Assembly: GCA_003013855.2 (NCBI GenBank)
Contig: PVNU02001711.1
Location: 23,278-87,277 of the forward strand
Direction of reading: 5' to 3'
Length of the DNA stretch: 64,000 bases
DNA from: Liriodendron chinense
Taxonomy: Eukaryota > Streptophyta > Magnoliopsida > Magnoliales > Magnoliaceae
A model generated the notes under the pieces. That model had not been told where the DNA came from, searched no databases, and saw nothing but the letters and a program-made list of their open reading frames with translations. A program made the position numbers and the translations under genes. Below, piece after piece: positions 8,670 through 17,200 of the stretch (its first letter is position 1; each line of letters opens with the position of its first letter).

Positions 8670-10389
8670 ATTTACCTTTCAAGTTTCTGACCGGATTTTT
8701 GAATACCAAGCACTCAAATTTTAAGTGGCCAATGTCTCCACAAGCATGGCAGATAGGAGATGCTCTAGTTTTACTTCCGGATGCACCATGACCATTTTTT
8801 ATAATTGGATGGACTGAGGTGGTTTTTGAAGTGTGACTATCATAGCCCAAACCTCTTTTGTCCATTGGTGATCTTGCAACACCGAGGAGTTTTTCCAAGT
8901 TTTCTTCTCCTTGAGCGAACCGTCTTCTAGAGTCAACGACTTGACACTTAAGACGATTGATTTCATTGTTCGCCTCTTTGAGTTCTCTCTCAAGTCTAGC
9001 ATGCTTGTCGAGAGATTCACCACTTATGAACTCTTTCTTTTCTTGTTCAAGCTCATCATTCTTCTTTTTCAGCTCTTCTAAGTCTTGACTCAACTTTTGA
9101 TTCTCTATTTTCAATCCGTCAAGATTTTTCATCAGTTTGTCATTTTCAGCCTTCATTTGGCCCAACTTGTTGATGGTATTTATATTTTCAATGTATAGTT
9201 GGTTATAAACCTCCTGAAGGCCTTCCTCCTCATCCTCATCATCACTCAAGGAATCATTTTCTGTGTTGGAGGATTCATGATCATCAATGTCTCCGGTGGT
9301 CTTTGCAATGGGCTCAATTTGAGGTACAATATCAGTAATGGAGGCCATTAAAATTCTGATTGAACCTTGCTCCTCCTCACTTTGGTATAGGACTGATTCT
9401 GATTCAGATTCTTCAGTCTCATCCCATGTAGCCGCCATTGCCTTTTTCTTGGCTTTGTTATTGGTGCACTCGGATGCAATGTGACCAAATCCTCTACACT
9501 TGTAGCATTGAGGATCTTTTGACTTAAGAAATTTTCCTTTGTTGTACTTGGAGTCAAAAGGTTTACCCTTCTGGTAGGGTTTCCTTCTAGAGGTATTTCC
9601 TTTAGTTTTGAAGAATTTTTGAAATTTCTTGGCCATAAGTGCCATTTCTTCTAAATCAGGATCTTCCTCACTCCCACATTCAGACTCTTGCTTCTTGTGG
9701 GAAGATTTCAGGGCTGTACTTTTGGATTTAGAGGGAGTTTTGAAACCTAGCTCATAGGTTTGGAGGGACCCAAGTAATTCTTCAACTTTCATGGTATTTA
9801 GGTCCCTACATTCTTCGATGGTAGTGACTTTGGAAGAGAACTGGTCTGGAAGGGATCTCAGAATTTTCCTACATAGTCTATGCTCCGGAACGGGATCCCC
9901 CAAGCCCCACATTTCATTTGTAATCTTGTTCAGCTTGGTATAGAAGTCAGTAAATGTTTCATGCTCCTCCATAGTAATATTTTCAAATTGTGTGGAGAGG
10001 CGCTGAAGTTTTGAGTTTTTAACAATGCTTGTTCCTTCATGAGTAACCTCAAGGATGTCCCATGCCTGCTTACTGGTTGTGCAATTTTGAATCCGGCCAA
10101 ATTCATCTTTAGATACTAAACAAAAGATGGCATTCAGCCCTTTGGCATTACAGACCCGTTGAGCTTTATCATAATCGGTCCACATTGCCTTTTCTTTTGG
10201 CTTGAGGACATCCGGTTCACCTTCCTTACATATAGTGACCATTGGGGGTTTATATCCAATATCGATCATATCCCTAACGTCCGAATCAATAGATTCCAAA
10301 AAGATGCGCATTCGGGCTTTCCAATATGGATAGTTAGACCCATCAAAGAAGGGAGGTTTAGTAACGGATGAAGAGTCCTCTCTAGACAT
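8497..10389 (-). CDS. gag: Gag protein of copia element B
   Basis: The protein has 630 residues and starts at ATG 10389, 58 nt after the primer site; the first nine residues match gag A. Residues 1-215 are the gag/UBN2-type domain. A first CCHC knuckle lies at C295, C298, H303, C308. An acidic segment (about 368-390) leads into a long coiled coil (about 392-485, rich in E, K, L and N). A second CCHC knuckle is at C547, C550, H555, C560. Such a large gag with a coiled coil and a second knuckle is unlike short copia gags and fits the SIRE/Maximus group. It ends at TGA 8497-8499, just where pol should be joined; the pol frame is +1. Gag forms the cytoplasmic particle and binds the element RNA. 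Confidence 0.92.
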   Translation of the reverse strand: MSREDSSSVTKPPFFDGSNYPYWKARMRIFLESIDSDVRDMIDIGYKPPMVTICKEGEPDVLKPKEKAMWTDYDKAQRVCNAKGLNAIFCLVSKDEFGRIQNCTTSKQAWDILEVTHEGTSIVKNSKLQRLSTQFENITMEEHETFTDFYTKLNKITNEMWGLGDPVPEHRLCRKILRSLPDQFSSKVTTIEECRDLNTMKVEELLGSLQTYELGFKTPSKSKSTALKSSHKKQESECGSEEDPDLEEMALMAKKFQKFFKTKGNTSRRKPYQKGKPFDSKYNKGKFLKSKDPQCYKCRGFGHIASECTNNKAKKKAMAATWDETEESESESVLYQSEEEQGSIRILMASITDIVPQIEPIAKTTGDIDDHESSNTENDSLSDDEDEEEGLQEVYNQLYIENINTINKLGQMKAENDKLMKNLDGLKIENQKLSQDLEELKKKNDELEQEKKEFISGESLDKHARLERELKEANNEINRLKCQVVDSRRRFAQGEENLEKLLGVARSPMDKRGLGYDSHTSKTTSVHPIIKNGHGASGSKTRASPICHACGDIGHLKFECLVFKNPVRNLKGKFVPTGKNVQANWNPPMHSSPKRGNIRKNYPAFPRKDKRMDELLEQVNAEFENCSSFA

Positions 10390-10446
10390 ATTTTCAAGCT
10401 CTCTTAGGATCTCACTCCGGGTTTTTAAACCTGAACGGAGGAACCT

Positions 10447-10458
10447 GCTCTGATACCA
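10447..10458 (-). other. Primer binding site of element B (initiator tRNA-Met)
   Basis: The minus strand reads TGGTATCAGAGC two bases after the LTR end, an exact match to the complement of the plant initiator tRNA-Met 3' end, as in most plant copia elements. Confidence 0.92.
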
Positions 10459-11455
10459 ATTGAAATTGCGGTTTTACCGCTAATAGAGATACTTGGAGAT
10501 ATGCCTAATGTCCTAGAGGGGGGATGAATAGGACTTTTTAAAACCAATTACAATTAAAAACTGATCAAGACAATCTTATCAACTAAGACAATCACAATAG
10601 CATTCAGACATTTATATGAGCAGTTTGTAGGCAAGGACTATCATAGGCATTTCATCAAACAGTTAGCATTCATGATTGACTAAACCATTCAACACATAGC
10701 AATCATTCAATCTCAAAATGCAAGGCGATTTATAGTGGTTCGGTTTCCCTACTCCACTCCCGGTTCACGATCTCAACCTATGAGACCACCGGATTTCACT
10801 ATAGTCTTGGTTTTAAATCAGGTTAACCATCAACCTTGACATCCTTTGATCTAGGACCGCGTATACCATCCGCCGATGGCCCAATCCAGGGACTTGACGA
10901 GTTTGGATCTCAAACTCTCACCAATCCTAATCCAAGGATGGTCACGTACCCTCCCGCCGGAGTTTCCCAATCCAGGGAATAGAGATTTAAAAGATGGACT
11001 CTCAAATACTAGACATACCTAGACGTTTGAGCCCCGATTCGATGCCTTTGATGAGTAGCTTCAGCTCCACGTGCTTCAGCTCCTCTTTTGAGCTCCCAAG
11101 ATCAGCTACCGATGCAAATGATGAGGATATGTTGATGCCGGGTAGTTGGGAGAGAGTTGGTCTAGTTCCTCTTGCCTATTCAATGCAATGGTAATGAGGG
11201 AACTACCAATCTTTACTCATTCAATGGCTTTAAGTGACCTAATAATGATTTTCGGAAGGTAGGTCAGCCATGAATGAAAGTCTTGAGTTCATACTTCAAA
11301 CTGAGCTTAGAATACTCAATGACAAGCCATTAATGGCCAAGTTTGAATGATGAACTCAAGGGAGTTAAGAGGGAGGAAGGATGGAAGTAAATGCTCTCTC
11401 ACTCTCAGCTCTGAATGGGTGTTGAATGCCTGCCAAGAAAGACCTCAAAACCTGG

Positions 11456-11462
11456 CTTTATA
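11456..11462 (-). promoter_or_regulatory. TATA-like box of LTR B
   Basis: The minus strand reads TATAAAG about 65-120 bp downstream of the palindrome array, the same order as in LTR A. A second TATA-like run (about 12126-12135) lies on the far side of the array and is less likely, because the neighbouring sequence shared with LTR A is at 11466-11520. Confidence 0.55.
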
Positions 11463-11523
11463 GAGCCCCAAATGATAGCCCCAACGGATCTAAAACGGTC
11501 ACGTCCGACCTGTCAGAGATAGG

Positions 11524-11926
11524 ACTCGACCGGCCGGACGAACCGGTCAGCGTTCAAAAACCAAAGGCACATATGGGACAGGCCGACCGGTCATGACCGG
11601 TCGGACTCCCTTGCTGGAGAGGCTATATACCATGGGCCGACCGGTCATGACCGGTCGGACCCTCTTGCTGTAGAGGCTGCACTACCTGGGCCGACCGGTC
11701 ATGACCGGTCGGACCCCTTTGCTGGATCTTCTTGAAACGTCTGGCCGACCGGTCTTGACCGGTCGGCAGTGCTTGCTGGAGTATATCATTTTTCCTGGCC
11801 GACCGGTCATGACCGGTCGGCTAAGCCAGCTGGAGTATATCATTTTACCTGGCCGACCGGTCATGACCGGTCGGCTAAGCCTGCTGGACAATGCAATCTG
11901 ATGGCCGACCAGTCAAGACCGGTCGG
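11524..11926. repeat. Palindrome array of LTR B with exact 54-bp period
   Basis: Seven clear units begin with GGCCGACC at 11581, 11635, 11689, 11743, 11797, 11851 and 11903, giving steps of 54, 54, 54, 54, 54 and 52 bp. An eighth, degenerate unit starts near 11524. The core GACCGGTCATGACCGGTC is intact in five units; 11743 has CTT in the centre and 11903 is changed in one arm. Spacers of about 30 bp are diverged but most keep TTGCTGGA or a close form. The array lies upstream of the TATA-like box. Confidence 0.93.
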
Positions 11927-12434
11927 CTGTCCGTAATCTTAACTCACAGCAAGTTGTCCATCTGATCTTAACACAGCAAGATAGCTGAGATGATTGAGAG
12001 GCCTGGCCGCTGTTTAGACATAGTGAGCTTGCATGACCAAGATTCTCAACACAGCAGGGTATCACTTCAATATGTGAAGTATACAGCGATTTGGTGCAGA
12101 GGATCCAATATATGGACATATCTTCATTTATATATAGCACCAATGCAAGGTACACAAGCTTGATCAACTTGTGCAAGGGTCGAGAGGAATGGGGATAGGA
12201 TATGTGAGTTTTTACGCCATTCTTTTGATGTTTTGGGTTTCCTATGGTCAATCTATATGTAACTTACCTGGGATCTTGTTCCAGCATGAGCTTGAGCAAT
12301 GGACGAAGCGTAATCTTCAAGACGTGATTCTTCAATTCTTCGACCGGGGCTCATATGACAAGACGCGACCAACCAACACGCCAATTGACAACAAAAGGTG
12401 TACTAACAGGATGGTCATGTGGCAAGAAAAGTAC

Positions 12435-12497
12435 TCCAAGCCTAAGTGTCACTCCAAGCCTAAAGCAACTTTTCTTTTAGGTTTGGGCTTGGAGTGA
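12435..12497. repeat. Tandem word and inverted repeat beside LTR B
   Basis: ACTCCAAGCCTAAG is repeated in tandem at about 12435-12465. An inverted copy ending GGCTTGGAGTG at 12487-12497 could form a stem of at least 11 bp with CACTCCAAGCC at 12451-12461. Confidence 0.65.
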
Positions 12498-12540
12498 GGC
12501 TAGGATGATGAGGTGGCATTCCATGCCTTACACATGTGTG

Positions 12541-12542
<2 letters not shown>

Positions 12543-12593
<51 letters not shown>
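12543..12593. repeat. (GA)n microsatellite
   Basis: About 25 uninterrupted GA units. Likely to vary in length. Confidence 0.97.
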
Positions 12594-12595
<2 letters not shown>

Positions 12596-14220
12596 CCTCT
12601 CTTGCAGCCATGGTGGAGAAGAGCTGCTGCCTTTTGATGGGGTCCACCTTGTTGTGTGATGGACAGCTGGTGAGGTGGCTTCAACTGCTGGACGTGATGG
12701 AGCTGAAGATGGACTGGACGTGAGGTGATTCAGCTGCACGTGCAAGGTGGGGGCTGCTGAAGTTAATGACGTCCACCAGCTGGACTTGGGTGGACGGCTG
12801 ATGAAGGTGTCGCTGCAGCTGGTTTTGAAGTAGTGGGGTCCATAGCGCTGGCCATTTGATGCAGATGGACGGTGGAGAGCCTTAGCTGCCACGTGCAAGG
12901 TGGGTCCACTTGCTGACAGATGAAGGAGCTTGCAGGTGGGTGGTATGATGGACGCTGTTGCTTGGTGTGTTTGATCGTCCACCAGCTGGAGCAATGGACG
13001 GCTAGGATGGAGTTGCACACATGCAGGACGTTGAGCTGCTGCTGGAACGTTGGAGTGGGGCCCATTTTGATGGACAGCTGCTGTTTGAAACAGCATGATG
13101 TTGGAGACGTCCTCTGACATGGAAGAACTATTACTGGATGATGGGCGTCCATAGCTGGTCTGCTGAAGAGAGTGGGGTCCACCACGATCTATTGTAGCTG
13201 GTGGACGGCTGTTGCTGATCAGCTGGCCACTGAGTTTAATGGACGGCTGGAGATTACTGCTGGACCCATGGCTAGCACGTTGGTGATAGTGGAGGACAAT
13301 CCCCAACTGTTGCTGATTTGCAGCACGTGTGAGCAGCTTAATACACGTGATTGTTGGGTCCATCATCTGCTATTAGAGACGTTGGATGCATGATCAACGG
13401 CTGGAGATAACACACCATGAAGCAACAGTTTGGACGTTGATGGTGGACCACTGCACATGCGGCTGAAGGTGGTCCTCCTGATGGACGGTGGCTGATGAAG
13501 GGGTCGCTGGTTGCTGATCAGCTGGCTGTTGATTGCTGCCTGGCCATTCAGATGCAGCACATACGTGCTGATGATGGATGGCAGGTGATTGCTGGACGGT
13601 CCACTTGATGATGGTGGGCTGGATCTTGAAGGGACCCACAGCTTGGACGGTGGAGATGATGTTTAATGATGGACAGCTTTGATGGCGTGACCTCCACGGC
13701 TGAAGTGAGTGGATGGCTGAGGTTTAGACGTGCTTGACAGGTGGGGTCCACCTTAATGGATGGCTGACGCTGAACGTGGCCCACTTATTTTGTTGAATGG
13801 GCTCCACAATAGCTAGATTTTGATGCTCATGAGTGAGTGTGGCTCGCCTTGATGCACAATTGGTCCCAAAAGTGGACATCTCATCTTGACCGTCCAAACT
13901 TGTGTGATTGCCCAAACACAACCATCCAAACATGCACAGCCTCAATTTTCCCAACGAGCAGTTGTGATGCAAGCTACCGTACATCATGATGGTCCTTCGA
14001 TCTTTATGGTTCGACTTCCTTCAGGATCGCCACATACTTTATCTTGATCATTTTAGGGCCTTTAAATTGTCTTGATTGACTCGGATTTTGTCCAACCTCT
14101 CCTGATCACCTGAAGACAGAAAATTCACCTAATGAGAGATAATTAACCGGGAAAACATTGATAATGCCCTTAACAACCAGGGTTAATTATACAATATTAG
14201 GTACTTATCAAGTTGATTTG

Positions 14221-17200
14221 AGTTTATGATTAGGTTTAGGCATAGGTTGAGAATTTCGGGTTTGGGATCGGGTTTAAGGTTTTGTTTTCGTGTTTGGGTC
14301 TAAGTTTGGGTTAAGTGGATGGATTTAGGAATAGGTGTAGGTTTAGTTTAGGTGATTTGAGTTTAGTATTAGGTTAAGGCATAGGTTTAGAGTTTCGGGG
14401 TTGGGTGGGGTTTAGGGTTAGGTTTTCGTGTTTGGGTCTAAGTTTAGGTTAGGTGAAAGGATTTAGGAATAGGTGTAGGTTTAGTTTAGGTGATTTGAGA
14501 TTAGGATTAGGTTTAGGCATAGGTTTAGAGTTTCAGATTCGGGATTGGGTTTAGGGTTTGGTTTTTGTGTTTGGGTCTAAGTTTAGGTTAGGTGAATGGA
14601 TTTAGCAATAAGTGTTGGTTTAGTTTAGGTGATTTGAGTTTAGGATTAGGTTTAGGCATAGGTTGAGAATTTCGGGTTCGGGATCGGATTTTGGGTTATG
14701 TTTTCGTATTTGGGCCTAAGTTTAGGTTAGGTGAATGGATTTAGGAATAGGTGTAGGTTTAGTTTAGGTGATTTGAGTTTAGGATTAGGTTTAGGCATAG
14801 GTTTAGAGTTTCGGGTTCGGGATGGGGTTCAGGGTTTGGTTTTCGTGTTTGGGCCTAAGTTTAGGTTAGGTGAATGGATTTAGGAATAGGTGTAGGTTTA
14901 GTTTAGGTGATTTGAGTTTAGGATTACGTTTAGGCATAGGTTGAGAATTTCGGGTTCGGGATCGGGTTTTGCGTTATGTTTTCGTGTTTGGGTCTAAGTT
15001 TAGGTTAGGTGAATGGATTTAGGAATAGGTGTAGGTTTAGTTTAGGAGCTTTGAGTTTAGGAATAGGTTTAGGCATATGTTTAGAGTTTCTGGTTCGGGA
15101 TGGGGTTTAGGGTTAGGTTTTCGTGTTTGGGTCTAGGTTTAGGTTAGGTGAATGGATTCAGGAATAGGTGTTGGTTTAGTTTAGGTGATTTGAGTTTAGG
15201 GTTAGGTTTAGGCGTAGGTTGAGAATTTCGGGTTCGGGATCGGGTTTTGGGTTATGTTTTCGAGTTTGGGTCTAAGTTTAGGTTAGGTGAATAGATTTAG
15301 GAATAGGTGTTGGTTTAGTTTAGGTGATTTGAGTTTAGGATTTGGTTTAGGCGTAGGTTGAGAATTTCAGGTTCGGGATCGGGTTTAGGGTTAGGTTTGC
15401 GAGGTTGGGTCTAGATTTAGGTTAAGTGAATGGATTTAGGAATAGGTGTAGGTTTAGTTTAGGTGATTTGAGTTTAGGATTAGGTTTAGGCATAGGTTGA
15501 GAATTTTGGGTTCGGGATCGGATTTTGGGTCATGTTTTCGTGTTTGGGTCTAAGTTTAGGTTAGGTGAATGGATTTAGGGATAGGGGTAGGTTTAGTTTA
15601 GGTGATTTGACTTTAGGATTAGGTTTAGGCATAGATTGAGAATTTTGGGTTCGGGATCGGGTTTAGGGTTAGGTTTTCGTGTTTGGGTCTAAGTTTAGGT
15701 TAGGTGAATGGATTTAGGAATAAGGGGTAGGTTTAGTTTAGGTGATTTGAGTTTAGTATTAGGTTTAGGCATAGGTTTAGAGTTTCAGGTTTGGGATGGG
15801 GTTTAGGGTTTTGTTTTTGTGTTTGGGTCTAAGTTTAGGTTAGGTGAATGGATTTTGGAATAGGTGTAGGTTTAGTTTAGGTGATTTGAGTTTAGGATTA
15901 GGTTTAGGCATAGGTTGACAATTTCATGTTTGGGATCGGATTTTGGGTTATGTTTTCGTTTTTGGGTCTAAGTTTAGGTTAGGTAAATGGATTTAGGAAT
16001 AGGGGTAGGTTTAGTTTAGGTGATTTGAGTTTAGGATTAGGTTTACGCATAGGTTGAGAATTTCGGGTTCGAGATCGGATTTTGGGTTTTGTTTTCGTGT
16101 TTGTGTCTTAGAGTAGTTTAGGTGAATGAATTTAGGAGTAGGTGTAGGTTTAGTTTAGCTGATTTGAGTTTAGGATTAGGCTTAGGCGTAGGTTGAGAAT
16201 TTCGGGTTCGGGATCGGGTTTTGGGTTATGTGTTCGAGTTTGGGTCTGAGTTTAGTTTAGGTGAATGGATTTAGGAATAGGCGTCGGTTTAGTTTAGGTG
16301 ATTTGAGTTTAGGATTAGGTTTAGGCATAGATTGAGAATTTCGGGTTCGGGATCGGGTTTAAGGTTAGGGTTTCGTGTTTGGGTCTAAGTTTAGGTTAGG
16401 TGAATGGATTAAGGAATAGGTGTAGGTTTAGTTTAGCTGATTTGAGTTTAGGATTAGGATTAGGCGTAGGTTAAGAATTTCGGGTTCGGGATCGGGTTTT
16501 GGGTTATATGTTCGAGTTTGGGTCTAAGTTTAGGTTAGGTGGATGGATTTAGGAGTAGGTGTAGGTTTAGTTTAGGTGATTTGAGTTTAGGATTAGGTTT
16601 AGGCATAGGTTGAGAATTTCGGGTTTGGGATCGGGTTTTGGGTTACGTTTTCGTGTTTGGGGCTAAGTTTAGGTTAGGTGAATGGATTTAGGAATAGGTG
16701 TAGGAATAGTTTAGGTGATTTGTGTTTAGGATTAGGTTTAGGCATAGGCTTAAAGTTTCGGGTTCAAGAAGGGGTTTAGGGTTAGGTTTTCGTGTTTGGG
16801 TCTAACTTTAGGTTAGGTGAATGGATTCAGGAATAGGCGTAGGTTTAGTTTAGTTGATTTGAGTTTAGGATTAGGTTTAGGCATAGGTTGAGAATTTCGG
16901 GTTTAGGATCGGGTTTAGGGTTATGTTTTCGTGTTTGGGTCTAAGTTTGGGTTAAGTGGATGGATTTAGGAATAGGTGTAGGTTTAGTTTATGTGATTTG
17001 AGTTTAGTATTAGGTTAAGGCATAGGTTTAGAGTTTCGGGTTTGGGATGGGGTTTAGGGTTAGGTTTTCGTGTTTCGGTCTAAGTTTAGGTTAGGTGAAA
17101 GGATTTAGGAATAGGTGTAGGTTTAGTTTAGGGGATTTGAGATTAGGATTAGGTTTAGGCATAGGTTTAGAGTTTCAGATTCGGGATTGGGTTTAGGGTT

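Larger units (their letters stand above)
5048..12408 (-). mobile_element. Ty1/copia retrotransposon B, probably SIRE/Maximus lineage, 3' LTR not found
   Basis: In transcription order (right to left) the parts are LTR B, a Met-tRNA primer site, a 630-aa gag, pol in the order protease, integrase, RT, RNase H (the copia order), and a structured tail. The SIRE/Maximus assignment is an inference from the large gag with coiled coil and second zinc knuckle, and from the RT stretch around VAQGYSQIEGIDFDETFAPV. No second LTR matching LTR B lies left of the tail; the next sequence is the transposon-protein gene region. The left limit is therefore arbitrary, and the element is truncated or rearranged at its 3' end. 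Confidence 0.75.
10461..12408 (-). mobile_element. 5' LTR of copia element B
   Basis: On the minus strand the LTR runs from TGTTAG (12408) to ATTTCA (10461), about 1948 bp, close to LTR A. It holds a palindrome array with 54-bp periodicity (11581-11926), a TATA-like box (11456-11462) and the conserved word ATAGTGGTTCGG at about 10732. Both LTR A and LTR B are followed by GGAT on the plus strand, and LTR A has a partly similar AAAGTGCAC-type word inside its end, so the right end could lie up to about 30 bp further (to about 12440). Confidence 0.7.
12409..14210. other. Non-coding region between element B and the satellite
   Basis: No convincing gene is present. From about 12.6 to 13.8 kb the DNA repeats related words: TGGACGGCTG or TGGACGGT (for example 12789, 12866, 12993, 13202, 13240, 13479), GGGGTCCACC, CAGCTGCTG and several CACGTG. 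The stretches near 12790 and 13480 both read GATGAAGG-N-GTCGCTG, so there were old internal duplications. An open minus frame at 12500-13366 is low-complexity (Ser, His, Pro, Gln) and reads the GA tract as Ser-Leu repeats, so it is not called. The last 220 bp are AT-richer and end in ATCA at 14210, followed at once by satellite. This may be the untranslated or LTR part of another retroelement. Confidence 0.5.

Noticed and set aside
1525..12408. LTR A as the 3' LTR of element B, with the transposon-protein gene inside that element
   Set aside because: LTR A and LTR B are too different to be a pair in an element whose pol is still open, and LTR A directly adjoins its own primer site and gag. 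A shared-LTR arrangement is not fully excluded.
12500..13366. 288-aa minus-strand open frame
   Set aside because: Low complexity, with Ser-Leu repeats from the (GA)n tract, no recognisable domain, and overlapping open frames on both strands of the same repetitive region.
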